Numbered from the stretch's first letter, positions 16,866 through 27,320 are shown. The stretch is DNA of 64,000 nucleotides from Ruegeria lacuscaerulensis (GCF_013031245.1 NZ_WPZL01000002.1:186001-250000), one strand, 5' to 3'. The notes: generated from the sequence alone by a model not told the origin. Numbers and translations are program-made.

Positions 16866-17611
16866 CACCGCACCGCCTCAATCGGCCCCTCCGCACTCCC
16901 GCTGATAAACTGCTCGACATAAGGATCGCCCGAAGCGTCCATCTGGCTCACCGGGCCGGTCCACTGGATGACGCCTCCGTGCAGCATGGCCACGTTGTCG
17001 GCGATTGCGCGGACGGAACTCATGTCGTGGGTGATGGTCATCGCCGTGGCGCCCATCTCTGTCACGATTTCGCGGATCAGGTCGTTGATGACGCCGGACA
17101 TGATGGGGTCGAGGCCGGTGGTGGGTTCGTCGAAGAATATGATCTCGGGCTCGGCAGCGATGGCGCGGGCAAGGCCCACGCGTTTTTGCATCCCGCCGGA
17201 CAGTTCGGAGGGGAACCGGTCCGCCACGTCGGATTTCAGACCCACGCGGCGCAGTTTCTCGATAGCGATCTCTCGCGCGTATTCCGGCGGGCGTTTCAGC
17301 GGGCCGCGTAACAGGCGGAAAGAAACGTTCTGCCAGACGGGCAGCGAGTCAAACAGCGCCGCCCCCTGAAACAGCATTCCGAACCGGGCCAGAAACGCAT
17401 CTCGGTCACCTTTGGTCGCGTCTTTACCGTCGACATAGATCATGCCGCTGTCGGGTTTGATCAGGCCAAGGATGCACTTGAGCGCCACCGACTTACCGGT
17501 GCCCGAGCCGCCAATGATCACCATCGAGGTGCCCTTGGGGATCTCAAGATTCATGCCCTGCAAAACCTGATTATCGTCAAAGGCTTTATGTACGTTCTCC
17601 AACCTGATCAT
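16865..17611 (-). CDS. mlaF: Mla-type ABC transporter ATPase
   Basis: A 248-residue ATPase. Walker A GGSGTGKSV, the MlaF-type signature LSGGMQKRVGLARAI, Walker B IIFFDEPTTGLDP and H-loop ITHD are all present. MlaF powers phospholipid movement between the inner membrane and a periplasmic MCE protein. It overlaps the permease gene by 4 bases. No MlaD (MCE) gene is in the cluster. Confidence 0.9.
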   Translation of the reverse strand: MIRLENVHKAFDDNQVLQGMNLEIPKGTSMVIIGGSGTGKSVALKCILGLIKPDSGMIYVDGKDATKGDRDAFLARFGMLFQGAALFDSLPVWQNVSFRLLRGPLKRPPEYAREIAIEKLRRVGLKSDVADRFPSELSGGMQKRVGLARAIAAEPEIIFFDEPTTGLDPIMSGVINDLIREIVTEMGATAMTITHDMSSVRAIADNVAMLHGGVIQWTGPVSQMDASGDPYVEQFISGSAEGPIEAVR

Positions 17612-18390
17612 ATCGAGAAGAAAACCCCTGTCAGAATGAAGTTGGCGGCCAGAATCATGATGGCGGCGGATTCGACCGAGGACTTGGTGGCCCGGCCCAC
17701 GCCCTGCGCGCCGCGGCCTGAACTCATGCCGTAGTAGCAGCCCATCAGGGCCGCGATCAGGCCGAATGCAGCGCCTTTGACAAGCGACGAGACGATGTCG
17801 CGTGTTTCAAGAAAGTTCACGGTGTTTTGCAGATATGTCGAGGCGTTGAAGCCAAGGTTCTCGGTTGCCACAACGTAGCCGCCTGCGATGCCGATGACGT
17901 CTCCGATGCCGACCAGAGCGGGCACGGTGATCAATGCTGCCAGCACGCGCGGAGCGGTCAGATATTTCATCGGATGGGTCGACAACGTGACCAACGCGTC
18001 AATCTGCTCGGTCACTTTCATGGTGGCAATCTCTGCCGCGATGGACGAGGTCACGCGGGCGGCGATCATCAGGCCGACCAGAACCGGGCCAAGCTCTCGC
18101 ACCATGCCAATGGCAACGATCTGCGGCACCACGGCCTCGGCATTGAATCGCGCGCCGCCTGCATAGATTTGCAGGGCCAGCGCGCCGCCGGTGAATATTG
18201 CCGTCAGGCCAACGACCGGCAGGGACAACCAGCCGATATTCATCAGTGCCACGGCAAATTCACGCGGGTAATAGGGCGGTCGGAAGATGTGCGAACTCGC
18301 GTCCAGTGAGAAGATAGCGACTTTGCCAAAGGTGGCCAGCAGGGTCATTACAGCCCGGCCCAGCCCGCCTAGCGGAGATAGAGGATTCAT
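17608..18390 (-). CDS. mlaE: Mla-type ABC transporter permease
   Basis: A 260-residue MlaE/YrbE permease with about five helices and the conserved coupling region [26 protein letters not shown], then [19 protein letters not shown]. It forms the membrane core of an MCE-type lipid transporter with MlaF. It is coupled by 4-base overlaps to alr upstream and mlaF downstream. Confidence 0.93.
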   Translation of the reverse strand: MNPLSPLGGLGRAVMTLLATFGKVAIFSLDASSHIFRPPYYPREFAVALMNIGWLSLPVVGLTAIFTGGALALQIYAGGARFNAEAVVPQIVAIGMVRELGPVLVGLMIAARVTSSIAAEIATMKVTEQIDALVTLSTHPMKYLTAPRVLAALITVPALVGIGDVIGIAGGYVVATENLGFNASTYLQNTVNFLETRDIVSSLVKGAAFGLIAALMGCYYGMSSGRGAQGVGRATKSSVESAAIMILAANFILTGVFFSI

Positions 18391-19433
18391 TCCACGTAGC
18401 CCCGGGAATAACGCGCGCCAAGCGATGTCAGGATTTCATAACCGATTGTGCCCGCAGCCTCGGCCAGGTCATCGACCGTCTGATGGCCATTTAGAATGCG
18501 CAGGCGTTCAGGGTCGTTGGGCAGATCGGTGACGTCAACGGTGATCAGGTCCATCGAAATGCGTCCAACCACCGGGCATGGCTGGTCACCCGCAAAAACG
18601 TCGATACCGCCGCCAATGGCGCGGTGCAGGCCGTCTGCGTAACCGGCGGCAACGGTCGCAATTCGCGACGGCCGGCGCGCGGTCCAGATGTTGCCGTAGC
18701 CGACGGTCTCTCCGACTGCGACTTCGCGCACCTGTATGACAGGCAGATCCACAGTCACCACGGTTTTTGCCTCGGCAAACGGCATACCGCCATAGAGCCC
18801 GACGCCGGGACGGCAGAGGTCAAAGTGGTACTCGGGGCTCAGTAACAACCCGCCTGTGGCCGCCAGAGAGCGGGGTGCCGAGACGCCATCGGTTATCTCG
18901 CGAAAGGTTTTCAGCTGTCGCGCATTCATCGGGTGGTCGGGCTCGTCTGCACAGGCCATGTGCGACATGATCAATTGGGGGTTCAGTGCTTCGACCTTTG
19001 GGCGCAATTCGGCCCAGTCGGCAGGCTCAAGCCCCAGCCGATTCATGCCGCTGTCCAATTGAATCCCGAACGGATGGTCCGGCATTGCCTGCTGGTGCCG
19101 CCTGAACTGCTCAGGCGAATTGATCAGAGGAATCAGATCGTCAGCAAAGAGTAGCCCGTTATCCGCTTCCATAAACCCCGAGAACACAAAGATCTTTGGC
19201 CCGGGACCCACGGCCTGGCGAACGGCGGCGCCTTCTTCGGCTGCGGCGACAAAAAACTTGCGGACACCTTCTTCGGCCAGTGTTGCAGCCACCGGCCCGG
19301 CGCCCAACCCGTAGGCGTCTGCTTTGACGACTGCCCCGGTTTCCACATTCGTTTTTGCGTCCAATGCCTGCCAATTACTGGCAAGGGCCTGAAGATTGAT
19401 AGTTAAGCGTGCGGTACTCATGAAGATGTTCAT
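18387..19433 (-). CDS. alr: Alanine racemase
   Basis: A 348-residue fold-type III PLP enzyme interconverting L- and D-alanine for peptidoglycan. The PLP lysine lies in [11 protein letters not shown] and the catalytic tyrosine of the second base in [10 protein letters not shown]. Two in-frame Mets are possible (19433 and 19421); neither has a strong ribosome site, and [13 protein letters not shown] at 19421 is the more typical beginning. It is first in a tightly overlapping operon with mlaE and mlaF, tying wall precursor supply to an envelope lipid transporter. Confidence 0.93.
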   Translation of the reverse strand: MNIFMSTARLTINLQALASNWQALDAKTNVETGAVVKADAYGLGAGPVAATLAEEGVRKFFVAAAEEGAAVRQAVGPGPKIFVFSGFMEADNGLLFADDLIPLINSPEQFRRHQQAMPDHPFGIQLDSGMNRLGLEPADWAELRPKVEALNPQLIMSHMACADEPDHPMNARQLKTFREITDGVSAPRSLAATGGLLLSPEYHFDLCRPGVGLYGGMPFAEAKTVVTVDLPVIQVREVAVGETVGYGNIWTARRPSRIATVAAGYADGLHRAIGGGIDVFAGDQPCPVVGRISMDLITVDVTDLPNDPERLRILNGHQTVDDLAEAAGTIGYEILTSLGARYSRGYVE

Positions 19434-19655
19434 GACATTGGATTGCAGCAGGTCAAGGGGGAATGCAGCAATTCTTGCGCAGATCGCGCGAATGTTGTGC
19501 GGCTTCCGGCTGCTGTAACAGGGGTATCGGCGGATTTCCTGATGCCGGAGAATGTTGCGGGTGTCATCGCATTGTGTCTGTCATGTAATCAACAGATGTT
19601 AACCAAGTCAGATCGTTTACTCTGTTCGGTTTGGAAAAACGTGGGAATTGAATTC

Positions 19656-20198
19656 ATGCTGCAATTATCCTTCGGACACAAAGGGTGGGAAACCGCAATC
19701 CTGGATGTGTTCAGAGATGCCTTTACCGCGTCTGAAGGGGCGGACGAAGGGCTGGTCATTCGCGCTTTGGTTAAGGACCTGATGGCGACGACCCCAGAGG
19801 ATGATCTGTTTGCCTACGTCGCATTCGAAAGTGACACGGTCCAGGGCTGCATTTTCTTTTCCCGCCTCAATTACGATGAGGACCCGCGCCGGGTATTTTT
19901 GCTGTCACCTGTCGCGGTCCGGTCAGATCGGCAAAAGGCAGGGATTGGGCAAAAGCTGATTACCTTTGGATTAAAGGATCTGCGTCAACGCCGCATTGAT
20001 TTCGCGGTGACCTACGGCGATCCGGCCTATTACTGCAAGGTCGGGTTCCAACCAATTTCCGAAGAGATTGCACAGCCTCCGCTGCCTTTGAGCCAGCCAC
20101 ACGGATGGTTGGGACAATCACTGAGCGGATCTGAAGTAACGCCCATCGCAGGCCCGTCCCGCTGCGTCAGCGCGTTCAACAGGCCCGAACTCTGGTAG
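19656..20198 (+). CDS. GNAT family N-acetyltransferase
   Basis: A 180-residue YhbS-like acetyltransferase. The acetyl-CoA region reads LSPVAVRSDRQKAGIGQKLITFGL (motif A, with Q/RxxGIG) and is followed by VTYGDPAYYCKVGFQPI, the motif B tyrosine segment. The acceptor is unknown. ATG 19656 begins MLQLSFGHKGW; the frame is open to 19443, but that 71-residue extension is Cys-rich and not protein-like. Confidence 0.78.
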   Translation: MLQLSFGHKGWETAILDVFRDAFTASEGADEGLVIRALVKDLMATTPEDDLFAYVAFESDTVQGCIFFSRLNYDEDPRRVFLLSPVAVRSDRQKAGIGQKLITFGLKDLRQRRIDFAVTYGDPAYYCKVGFQPISEEIAQPPLPLSQPHGWLGQSLSGSEVTPIAGPSRCVSAFNRPELW

Positions 20199-20201
20199 GC
20201 A

Positions 20202-21692
20202 TCAATAACCTTCGATCTGTCCGTCCTGTTGCCAGGGTTTGACCAGATTGCCGAAACGGGTGAATTGCGCCTCAAAGGACAGTTCGACCGTGCCGATGGG
20301 GCCGTGGCGCTGCTTGCCGACGATCACCTCGGCCTTGGCATGGAGGCGCTCCATGGCTTGTTTCCACTCTTCCATCTTTTCCAGCTCGTGGTCACCGGGC
20401 TTTTCGCGTTCCTTGTAGTATTCCTCGCGGAACACGAACATCACCACATCGGCGTCCTGTTCAATCGAGCCCGATTCCCGCAGGTCAGATAGCTGCGGGC
20501 GTTTGTCGTCGCGGCTTTCGACTTGACGGCTGAGCTGGGACAGGGCAATCACCGGGATGTTGAGTTCCTTGGCGATGGCCTTCATGCCCATCGAGATCTC
20601 GGCAATCTCGTTGACGCGGTTGTCCGCCATGCCGCGACAAAGCTGCAGGTAGTCGATCACCAGCAGATCCAGACCGTGCGTCCGTTTCAACCGCCGCGCG
20701 CGGGCGGCAAGCTGTGAAATCGGAAGGGCTGGGGTGTCGTCGATGAACAGGGGACAGGCTTCCAGCTCTTTGGCGGCGTCCACAAAGCGGCGGAACTCGG
20801 CCTCGGTCATGTCACCCTGACGGATCTTGTGCGAGGAAATCTCGGATGCTTCGGCCAGAACCCGGCCCGCCAACTGCTCGGCGCTCATCTCCAACGAGAA
20901 GAAGCCAACCACGCCGCCGTCAATTGCGCCTTCGCTGCCATCGGGCTTTGTGCCGCGCTTGTAGGCTTTGGCCACGTTGAAGGCCACGTTGGTCGCCAAT
21001 GAGGTTTTCCCCATCGACGGGCGCCCCGCAAGAATGATCAGGTCGGACGGGTGCAGACCACCCAATTGTTTGTCCAGGTCGGCCAGACCGGTGGAAATCC
21101 CTGCCATGCCACCACCGCGCTGGTACGCTTCGTTGGTGACGTTGACGGCTTCTGTGACCGCCTTGAGGAAGGATTGGAAACCCTGCTCGGTCTGGCCCTG
21201 CTCGGAAAGCTGGTAAAGTTGTTGCTCGGCCTCGACGATTTGTTCTTTGGGCTCGCTCGATACATCGACCCGCGCCGCCTTGTCCGAGATGTCCCGGCCC
21301 AGCCGGATCAACTCGCGCCGGATGGCAAGGTCATAGATCATCTGGGCATAGTCATGCACGGCGAAGGCACTGATCGAGGCCCCGGCCAGCTTCACCAGAT
21401 AGGCGGGGCCGCCCAGCTCCTTCAGGCCTTCGTCTTCGGCCATGAAGGATTTCAGTGTCACGGGGGAGGCCAGCGCATTCTTGGCGATGCGATTGGCCGC
21501 CACCTCGTAAATCCGGGCGTGGACCGGATCATAGAAATGTTCGGATCCGATGATCGAAGCGACCCGGTCGTACAGATCGTTATTGGTCAGGATCGCGCCC
21601 AGAAGCTGCTGCTCGGCTTCGATTGAGTGCGGCATTGTTTCGGCATTCTGAATCTGTGCCGCTGCCTGCTCGATACTGCTTATCTCGTTCAT
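20202..21692 (-). CDS. dnaB: Replicative DNA helicase DnaB
   Basis: A 496-residue hexameric helicase. The N-terminal collar domain begins PHSIEAEQQLLGAILTNN, and the RecA-like domain has Walker A GRPSMGKTS, Walker B LLVIDYLQL, and the arginine-finger region KQRHGPIGTVELSFEAQFTRF. It unwinds DNA at the fork. The start at 21692 (MNEISSIEQ) is preferred; the frame continues to 21830 without resemblance to DnaB. Confidence 0.97.
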   Translation of the reverse strand: MNEISSIEQAAAQIQNAETMPHSIEAEQQLLGAILTNNDLYDRVASIIGSEHFYDPVHARIYEVAANRIAKNALASPVTLKSFMAEDEGLKELGGPAYLVKLAGASISAFAVHDYAQMIYDLAIRRELIRLGRDISDKAARVDVSSEPKEQIVEAEQQLYQLSEQGQTEQGFQSFLKAVTEAVNVTNEAYQRGGGMAGISTGLADLDKQLGGLHPSDLIILAGRPSMGKTSLATNVAFNVAKAYKRGTKPDGSEGAIDGGVVGFFSLEMSAEQLAGRVLAEASEISSHKIRQGDMTEAEFRRFVDAAKELEACPLFIDDTPALPISQLAARARRLKRTHGLDLLVIDYLQLCRGMADNRVNEIAEISMGMKAIAKELNIPVIALSQLSRQVESRDDKRPQLSDLRESGSIEQDADVVMFVFREEYYKEREKPGDHELEKMEEWKQAMERLHAKAEVIVGKQRHGPIGTVELSFEAQFTRFGNLVKPWQQDGQIEGY

Positions 21693-21892
21693 TACCGCTC
21701 TCACCATCCCTTGGGGCACAGTCCATAGCCGAGCCCCATGAGTCGAGGCAAATTGTATGTTTCTGGGGATAGACTGTGCATATCTCCGGGCCCCATCATG
21801 TTGAAGCATGAGGGGGCGGTCCGTCAACATATTGTGTAGTTTTCGTCTGCCCGTTGAGCGCCGTTACCCAGCGCGCGACAGTTGTCGTAACG

Positions 21893-22570
21893 TCAGCTTT
21901 TATGGGTTTCCTGCCAACCGCGCGGGTCGTTCAGGAAGGCCTCGACGCCGTCAAGTGTCTCTTGGTCAAAGGCTTTCTGTGCCTTGGCCTCGGCAAGAAC
22001 ATCCCACCAGGTGCAGAGGCTATGCAGTTGCACTCCATGGTCACCCAGGGTTTTCTCGGTTTCGGGGAAGATACCGTAGTAAAAAATCACGGCTGTATGC
22101 CCACAGGTCGCGCCGGTTTCGCGGATTGCATCGACAAATGACAGTTTCGAACCACCATCGGTGGTCAGGTCCTCGACCAGCAATACGCGCTCGCCTTCGC
22201 TCATCGCGCCTTCAATACGGGCGTTGCGGCCATAGCCCTTTGGCTTCTTGCGTACGTAGGTCATTGGCAGGGCCATGCGTTCGGCCACCATCGCCGCAAA
22301 GGGAATACCCGCAGTTTCACCGCCGGCAATGTTATCGAAGGCCTCAAATCCCGCATTTCGCATCACGGTGACGGTCAGGAAATCCATCAGGGTCGAGCGG
22401 ATACGCGGGTATGAGATCAGCTTGCGGCAATCGATATAGGTCGGGCTGGGCAGGCCAGAGGCCAGCGTGAACGGCTCGCGCGCGTTGAAGTGGACGGCCT
22501 TGATCTCCAGCAGCATCCGCGCGGTCAGGCGGGCGATTTCGGTGCTATCGGGAAATGAACTGGGGATCAT
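21893..22570 (-). CDS. pyrE: Orotate phosphoribosyltransferase
   Basis: A 225-residue enzyme converting orotate and PRPP to OMP in pyrimidine synthesis. The PRPP loop is [14 protein letters not shown], and the phosphate/orotate region has [19 protein letters not shown] family-typical start contains [13 protein letters not shown]. It is monocistronic as far as can be seen. Confidence 0.95.
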   Translation of the reverse strand: MIPSSFPDSTEIARLTARMLLEIKAVHFNAREPFTLASGLPSPTYIDCRKLISYPRIRSTLMDFLTVTVMRNAGFEAFDNIAGGETAGIPFAAMVAERMALPMTYVRKKPKGYGRNARIEGAMSEGERVLLVEDLTTDGGSKLSFVDAIRETGATCGHTAVIFYYGIFPETEKTLGDHGVQLHSLCTWWDVLAEAKAQKAFDQETLDGVEAFLNDPRGWQETHKS

Positions 22571-22644
22571 GGCGGAACCTCGGGCAAAATGACGTTGCGG
22601 GCAGATAGCCTGTCCGTTGGCCCAGAGTCGAGAGGGTTGCGCGC

Positions 22645-22676
22645 AAAAGAAAAGCGGACCTCACGAAGAGGCCCGC
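22645..22676 (-). terminator. Rho-independent terminator of amt
   Basis: On the minus strand, a 9-bp stem GCGGGCCTC/GAGGTCCGC (one G-U pair) with a 5-base loop is followed by TTTTCTTTT. It lies 38 bases beyond the amt stop. Confidence 0.75.
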
Positions 22677-22713
22677 CGATGCCCTTGCGGGCAAAGTGGC
22701 AGCTAAGGTGGGC

Positions 22714-23895
22714 TCAGCTGCTCATGTCATAGGCACGTTCGCCGTGTACCGACAAATCAAGCCCGTTTGTTTCAGTTTCAGCGTCTACGCGAAGCGGAGT
22801 GATCAGCGCAACCACCTTGATCAACACAATTGTGACAACTGCCGTAAAGGCACCCACAATGACCAGACCTCCCAGCTGCGCCGTCCAGGCGCCAAGACCA
22901 AAGACGGCGATCATGATGGTACCGAAGATACCGCCGACACCATGCACGGCGAAAACGTCCAGCGTGTCGTCGATGTTCAGCATGTTGCGCACGACGTTTA
23001 CCGCTTCCTGGCACAGCACACCTGCCACAGCCCCGATGATCAGTGCCTGAACCGGATCGACATAGCCCGATGCCGGTGTGATCGAGGCCAGACCGGCAAT
23101 CGTACCGGTAACCAGACCCACCATCGAGGCCTTGCCATATTTGATGCGCTCATACAGTGCCCAGGTCAGCGACGCGGTTGCGGCCGAGATATGCGTGACG
23201 GTCATCGCCATCGCGGCACCACCGTCAGCGGCCAGTTGCGAGCCTCCGTTAAAGCCGAACCAGCCCACCCACAGCATCGCAGCGCCGACCATCACATAGC
23301 CGGGATTGTGCGGCGGGGTTGTACGGTTGCGGCGCGGGCCGAGCACAACGGCGATGATCAGCGCGGCCAAACCCGCGGTTTCATGCACCACGATACCGCC
23401 AGCAAAGTCACGAACACCGATCTCACCCAGAATGCCGCCATCGGTCAGGATGCCTCCACCCCAGATCCAATGGACCACGGGTGCATAGCACAGCAGCATC
23501 CACAGGGCCGAGAAGATCAGGACAAAGCCATACCCAACACGTTCGACATACGCGCCGATGATCAGGGCGGGGGTGATGATGGCGAACGTCATCTGAAAGG
23601 CAAAGAACAAAACCTCCGGCAGGTTGCCAGACAGGCTGTCAGCATCGACGCCATTCAGGAAGGCCTTGCCCAGACCGCCCCACAGGCCCGAGCCGCCGTC
23701 GCCGAAGGCGATTGAATAGCCTGCGACCAGCCACAGGATGCTCATCAAACAGGCAATGCTGAAACAGTGCATGAATACGCTCAGCACGTTGCGGGCGCGC
23801 ACGAGGCCGCCGTAGAACAGGGCCAGGCCCGGCAATGTCATGAACAGGACCAGTGCGGTTGCAACTATGATCCAGGCGGTATCGGCTCCATTCAT
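22714..23895 (-). CDS. amt: Ammonium transporter
   Basis: A 393-residue Amt with about 11 helices. The opening (ALVLFMTLPGLALFYGGL) and the twin pore histidines in IVVHETAGLAA and DVFAVHGVGGIFG are conserved. It passes ammonium into the cell and is typically under nitrogen control; no glnK is adjacent and I found no convincing sigma-54 site upstream. ATG 23895 follows GAGGAGACCGGCTA, a good ribosome site; the in-frame extension to 23970 is rejected. Confidence 0.95.
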   Translation of the reverse strand: MNGADTAWIIVATALVLFMTLPGLALFYGGLVRARNVLSVFMHCFSIACLMSILWLVAGYSIAFGDGGSGLWGGLGKAFLNGVDADSLSGNLPEVLFFAFQMTFAIITPALIIGAYVERVGYGFVLIFSALWMLLCYAPVVHWIWGGGILTDGGILGEIGVRDFAGGIVVHETAGLAALIIAVVLGPRRNRTTPPHNPGYVMVGAAMLWVGWFGFNGGSQLAADGGAAMAMTVTHISAATASLTWALYERIKYGKASMVGLVTGTIAGLASITPASGYVDPVQALIIGAVAGVLCQEAVNVVRNMLNIDDTLDVFAVHGVGGIFGTIMIAVFGLGAWTAQLGGLVIVGAFTAVVTIVLIKVVALITPLRVDAETETNGLDLSVHGERAYDMSS

Positions 23896-24046
23896 TAGCC
23901 GGTCTCCTCTCAGCGTCTTCAACTTGCTTGGCGGGTTGAAGCGGAGGACGGGCGGGGAAAAAAGAGGCAACCCCGAATTTTGGCGCCTGTTTTAAGGGCC
24001 TTTTGCCAACAGGTGATTAAATGGGCGTCCAAGAACGCGGATCGCC

Positions 24047-24529
24047 TTATTTTTGGGCAAGAGAAGAAAGGCCCTGTGAGAGCAGTTCCAGTGCGTGATC
24101 CCGGGCCGCACGACGAACGTTGTCCCGACCGAACGCGCCGAAATCGACGGATTCGGAGGATGTGGGCTGCCCGTCGATGGCCAGTCCAAAACAGACACGG
24201 CCCTCTGGTTTGAACTCGGACCCGCCAGGGCCCGCGATTCCGGTGACGGACACCGCAAGCTGTGCTTGGGAATTCCTTAGCGCACCTTCAGCCATTTCGC
24301 GGGCGACCTGTTCCGAAACCGCGCCATGTGCAGCTAGCGTTTCTGCGCGAACGCCAAGCATTTGCTGCTTGGCCAGGTTGGTGTAGGTGACGAACCCGCG
24401 CTCAACCACGGCGGAGCTACCGGGAATGTCTGTCAGCGCTGCGGCGACCATGCCGCCGGTACAGCTTTCGGCGGTGGCGATCATGGCGCCTTGAGTTTTG
24501 GCGCGGTCGAGAAGGTCGGCAACGGTCAC
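24047..24529 (-). CDS. CinA C-terminal-domain protein (NMN amidohydrolase type)
   Basis: A 160-residue stand-alone CinA C-terminal domain with the signature ATAESCTGGMVAAALTDIPGSS, then YTNLAKQQMLGV and VTGIAGPGG. Such PncC-type enzymes deamidate nicotinamide mononucleotide in pyridine nucleotide recycling. The N-terminal MoCF-like domain of full CinA is absent, which is common. It overlaps pgpA by 4 bases, third in ispDF-pgpA-cinA. Confidence 0.9.
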   Translation of the reverse strand: MTVADLLDRAKTQGAMIATAESCTGGMVAAALTDIPGSSAVVERGFVTYTNLAKQQMLGVRAETLAAHGAVSEQVAREMAEGALRNSQAQLAVSVTGIAGPGGSEFKPEGRVCFGLAIDGQPTSSESVDFGAFGRDNVRRAARDHALELLSQGLSSLAQK

Positions 24530-25023
24530 AGGCCCAGAACTCCGTGCGAAATGCCTGCAAGGATCAATACGCCGATCCCGGCAAACACGCCAGCGATCAC
24601 ATCGTCCAGCATCACGCCCATTGCATCATTGCGCCGGTCCGCCCAGCCGACAGGGCCGGGTTTGGTGATGTCGAACAGACGGAACAGGATGAAGCCTGCT
24701 ACCCAGCCGGGCCAGAGTGCGGTGATTTCGATCCCATGCGCCCATGACGGGTATGAGATGGCCCACAATGCGATGAACTGTCCGGCGACTTCGTCGATGA
24801 CGATTTCGGACGGGTCGTGATTGTCTTTGCCTGCGGTCATCACTCGTGTTGCCCAGAGACCCCCCACGAACACCGCGACAGTTGCAATCACTAGCAATGG
24901 AAAGCCACCCAGCGAATGCAGGACCCAGACCAGCGGCAGGGCGGCCAGCGATCCCCATGTGCCGGGGGCAGGGCGAATATAACCGACCCCGCCAACAGTT
25001 CCGATCAATCGGGCGGCGTTCAT
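24526..25023 (-). CDS. pgpA: Phosphatidylglycerophosphatase A
   Basis: A 165-residue integral membrane phosphatase, removing phosphate from phosphatidylglycerol phosphate. The catalytic acidic cluster [17 protein letters not shown] and the [17 protein letters not shown] segment are family signatures. It overlaps ispDF and cinA by 4 bases each. Confidence 0.93.
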   Translation of the reverse strand: MNAARLIGTVGGVGYIRPAPGTWGSLAALPLVWVLHSLGGFPLLVIATVAVFVGGLWATRVMTAGKDNHDPSEIVIDEVAGQFIALWAISYPSWAHGIEITALWPGWVAGFILFRLFDITKPGPVGWADRRNDAMGVMLDDVIAGVFAGIGVLILAGISHGVLGL

Positions 25024-26150
25024 GATTTCACCAGACAGGCTGTTGCGAGCGAGGCGATGCCCTCGCTGCGCCCGGTAAAGCCCAGACGTTCGGAAGTCGT
25101 TGCCTTGACCGAGACCTGATCGGCGCTTAGCCCCATGATCCGTGCCATCTCATCCCGCATTGCGGGCGCGTGTGGGCCGATTTTGGGATATTCGCAGACC
25201 AAAGTGCAGTCGATATTCGAGATGCGAAATCCCATCCGCCCGGCCAGTTCGACCGCGTGGCGCAGGAATATCTCGCTGGCTGCGCCTTTCCATTGCGGAT
25301 CTGAGGGTGGGAAATGCTGACCAATATCGCCCTGCGCCAACGCGCCATAGATCGCATCGGTGACCGCATGCATGCCCACATCCGCGTCCGAGTGGCCCTG
25401 CAGGCTGCGGTCATGCGGTACCTTCACGCCACACAGGACCACATTATCCCCGTCGCCAAAGCGATGCACGTCATATCCGTTGCCCAGCCTTACATTCATA
25501 TCCGTTCCCAATATGCGTTCCGCCCGGGCAAAATCCTCGGGTCGTGTGATTTTGATGTTATCTGCGTCGCCCGGCACGATGGACACGTCCAGCCCAGCTG
25601 CGCGTGCAACTTCGACGTCGTCCACTGCCTCGCCGGGATGCGTAGCATGTGCCGCAACGATCGCGTCGTAGTGAAAACCCTGCGGTGTCTGGGCCGCGAA
25701 CAGCCCGTTGCGATCCTGCGTTCCGGTCACAACGGCGCCGTCTCCGGTCCAGAGCGCATCGGTGACGGCTAGGCCGGGTGCGGCTGCGGGGCTGGAGTTT
25801 AGCGCGGACAGAACCTGCTGAATGGTGTGCGGGTCGACGCAGGGTCGGGCGACGTCATGAATGAGAACGTGTTGAACCGAATGACCTTTGAGCGCCTCCA
25901 GACCGTTGCGCACGGACCCGGCCCGGTCGCTGCCGCCCTTGGCAAGTATCAGACCGTCGCTGCCAAATTCCTCCCAAGCGACTGTGTCTTCGCCGGACAA
26001 TACCAGCACGATATGGTCGACCAGTCCCCGAAAGCGGTCGATTGTCCAATCCGCGACACGACGACCGGCCAGCGGGCGCCATTGTTTGGGTGTGCCCCCT
26101 CCGGCGCGCTGCCCGCGTCCTGCGGCGACGATGATGGCGGCGGTAGTCAT
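25020..26150 (-). CDS. ispDF: Bifunctional IspD/IspF of the MEP isoprenoid pathway
   Basis: A 376-residue fusion. The first 220 or so residues are IspD ([16 protein letters not shown] nucleotide loop; DVARPCVDP), joining CTP to methylerythritol phosphate. The rest is IspF (GYDVHRFG with its metal D and [26 protein letters not shown]), forming the cyclodiphosphate. The fusion is usual in alphaproteobacteria. First gene of an overlapping operon with pgpA and cinA. Confidence 0.96.
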   Translation of the reverse strand: MTTAAIIVAAGRGQRAGGGTPKQWRPLAGRRVADWTIDRFRGLVDHIVLVLSGEDTVAWEEFGSDGLILAKGGSDRAGSVRNGLEALKGHSVQHVLIHDVARPCVDPHTIQQVLSALNSSPAAAPGLAVTDALWTGDGAVVTGTQDRNGLFAAQTPQGFHYDAIVAAHATHPGEAVDDVEVARAAGLDVSIVPGDADNIKITRPEDFARAERILGTDMNVRLGNGYDVHRFGDGDNVVLCGVKVPHDRSLQGHSDADVGMHAVTDAIYGALAQGDIGQHFPPSDPQWKGAASEIFLRHAVELAGRMGFRISNIDCTLVCEYPKIGPHAPAMRDEMARIMGLSADQVSVKATTSERLGFTGRSEGIASLATACLVKS

Positions 26151-26227
26151 AGGGGGCGATTTCTCCGGTGGTTTGAGTTCATTGTTTAGGGGTCGGTGAA
26201 AGCAGAGGCAATCACCTGTGTAATGTT

Positions 26228-26242
26228 GCCTAAAAAATAGGC
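26228..26242. promoter_or_regulatory. Palindrome upstream of dusB-ntrBC
   Basis: GCCTA-AAAAA-TAGGC is an exact 5+5 inverted repeat in the divergent region between ispDF and dusB. It is nested inside a looser dyad (AATCAC near 26212 and GTGAT near 26245). It may be an operator or a leader hairpin of the nitrogen regulatory operon. Confidence 0.35.
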
Positions 26243-26336
26243 ATGTGATGATTTTGCGGGCTTGAAAGCCGTCGATTTGTTGTTCATATGCGCTGGATTC
26301 AGTATCTATGCCGCAATTGCCCTAGGATTAAGCACG

Positions 26337-27320
26337 TTGACCCTGCAACTCGCTGACAAAGAGCTGAACCCGCCCGTTATGTTGGCTCCGATGGCCGGAA
26401 TCACGGACCGTCCCTTCCGCGACTTGGTAATGCGTTTTGGCGCGGGCATGGTGGTCAGCGAAATGGTTGCAAGTCAGGAGATGGTGCAGGCCAAGCCCGG
26501 TGTACGCGAACGGGCCGAGCTGTCGGCGGATATCGAAAACACCGCCGTACAACTGGCGGGCCGCGAGGCGTACTGGATGGCCGAGGCTGCACGCCAGGTT
26601 GCTGACCACGGGGCACGGGTGATTGACATCAACATGGGCTGCCCGGCGAAGAAAGTAACAAACGGGTATTCCGGGTCTGCCTTGCTGAAAACCCCTGACC
26701 ACGCGCTTACCCTGATCGAGGCCGTGGTGGATGCGGTGGACGTTCCGGTAACGCTGAAAACCCGGCTTGGGTGGGACGACAACCTGCTGAACGCGCCCGA
26801 CGTGGCGCGTCGTGCACAGGACGCGGGTATCTGTATGGTCACGATCCATGGGCGCACCCGATGTCAGTTCTACAAAGGTCGCGCGGATTGGAGCGCGATC
26901 CGGGCTGTGAAGGAGGCGGTCTCGATTCCCGTCATCGCCAACGGAGATATCGTGGACTCGATGGCCGCACGCGAGGCCATGAACCAATCTGGCGCGGATG
27001 GTGTCATGGTTGGGCGCGGGGCGCAGGGTAAACCGTGGCTGCTGGCGCAGATTTGCCACGATCTTTTCGGCGCTGAAGCGCCCGAGATTCCCACCGCGAG
27101 GGATCTGATCGAGATGGTTCGCGCCCACTATCAGGCGATGCTGGAGTTCTATGGCTCTGATCTGGGCCTGCGTGTCGCGCGCAAACATCTGGGCTGGTAC
27201 ATGGACGAGGCCGGAACTCCCGCCGCCTTGCGCCGGGCCGTTCTGACGTCACGCGATACTGATGAAGTACTGCACCTTATGGGCGATGCTCTGAGCATCG
27301 ACGCTGAGGAGGCTGCATGA
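26337..27320 (+). CDS. dusB: tRNA-dihydrouridine synthase DusB (NifR3)
   Basis: A 327-residue FMN enzyme that reduces uridines in tRNA. It has MLAPMAGITDRPFR, the substrate-binding INMGCPAKKVT with the catalytic Cys, VMVGRGAQGKPW, and a C-terminal helical domain. A TTG start at 26337 (preceded by AGGATT) gives the family length; the open frame back to 26262 adds an unrelated hydrophobic stretch. The dusB-ntrBC order is the old nifR3-ntrBC of Rhodobacter. It overlaps ntrB by 4 bases. Confidence 0.93.
   Translation: MTLQLADKELNPPVMLAPMAGITDRPFRDLVMRFGAGMVVSEMVASQEMVQAKPGVRERAELSADIENTAVQLAGREAYWMAEAARQVADHGARVIDINMGCPAKKVTNGYSGSALLKTPDHALTLIEAVVDAVDVPVTLKTRLGWDDNLLNAPDVARRAQDAGICMVTIHGRTRCQFYKGRADWSAIRAVKEAVSIPVIANGDIVDSMAAREAMNQSGADGVMVGRGAQGKPWLLAQICHDLFGAEAPEIPTARDLIEMVRAHYQAMLEFYGSDLGLRVARKHLGWYMDEAGTPAALRRAVLTSRDTDEVLHLMGDALSIDAEEAA

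Noticed and set aside
22696..23715. 339-residue plus-strand frame, His/Gln/Asp-rich
   Set aside because: Antisense to amt; the composition is that of a complemented membrane-protein gene.
23896..24046. Sigma-54 promoter for amt
   Set aside because: GG and GC elements with the required 10-base gap could not be found upstream of the start.
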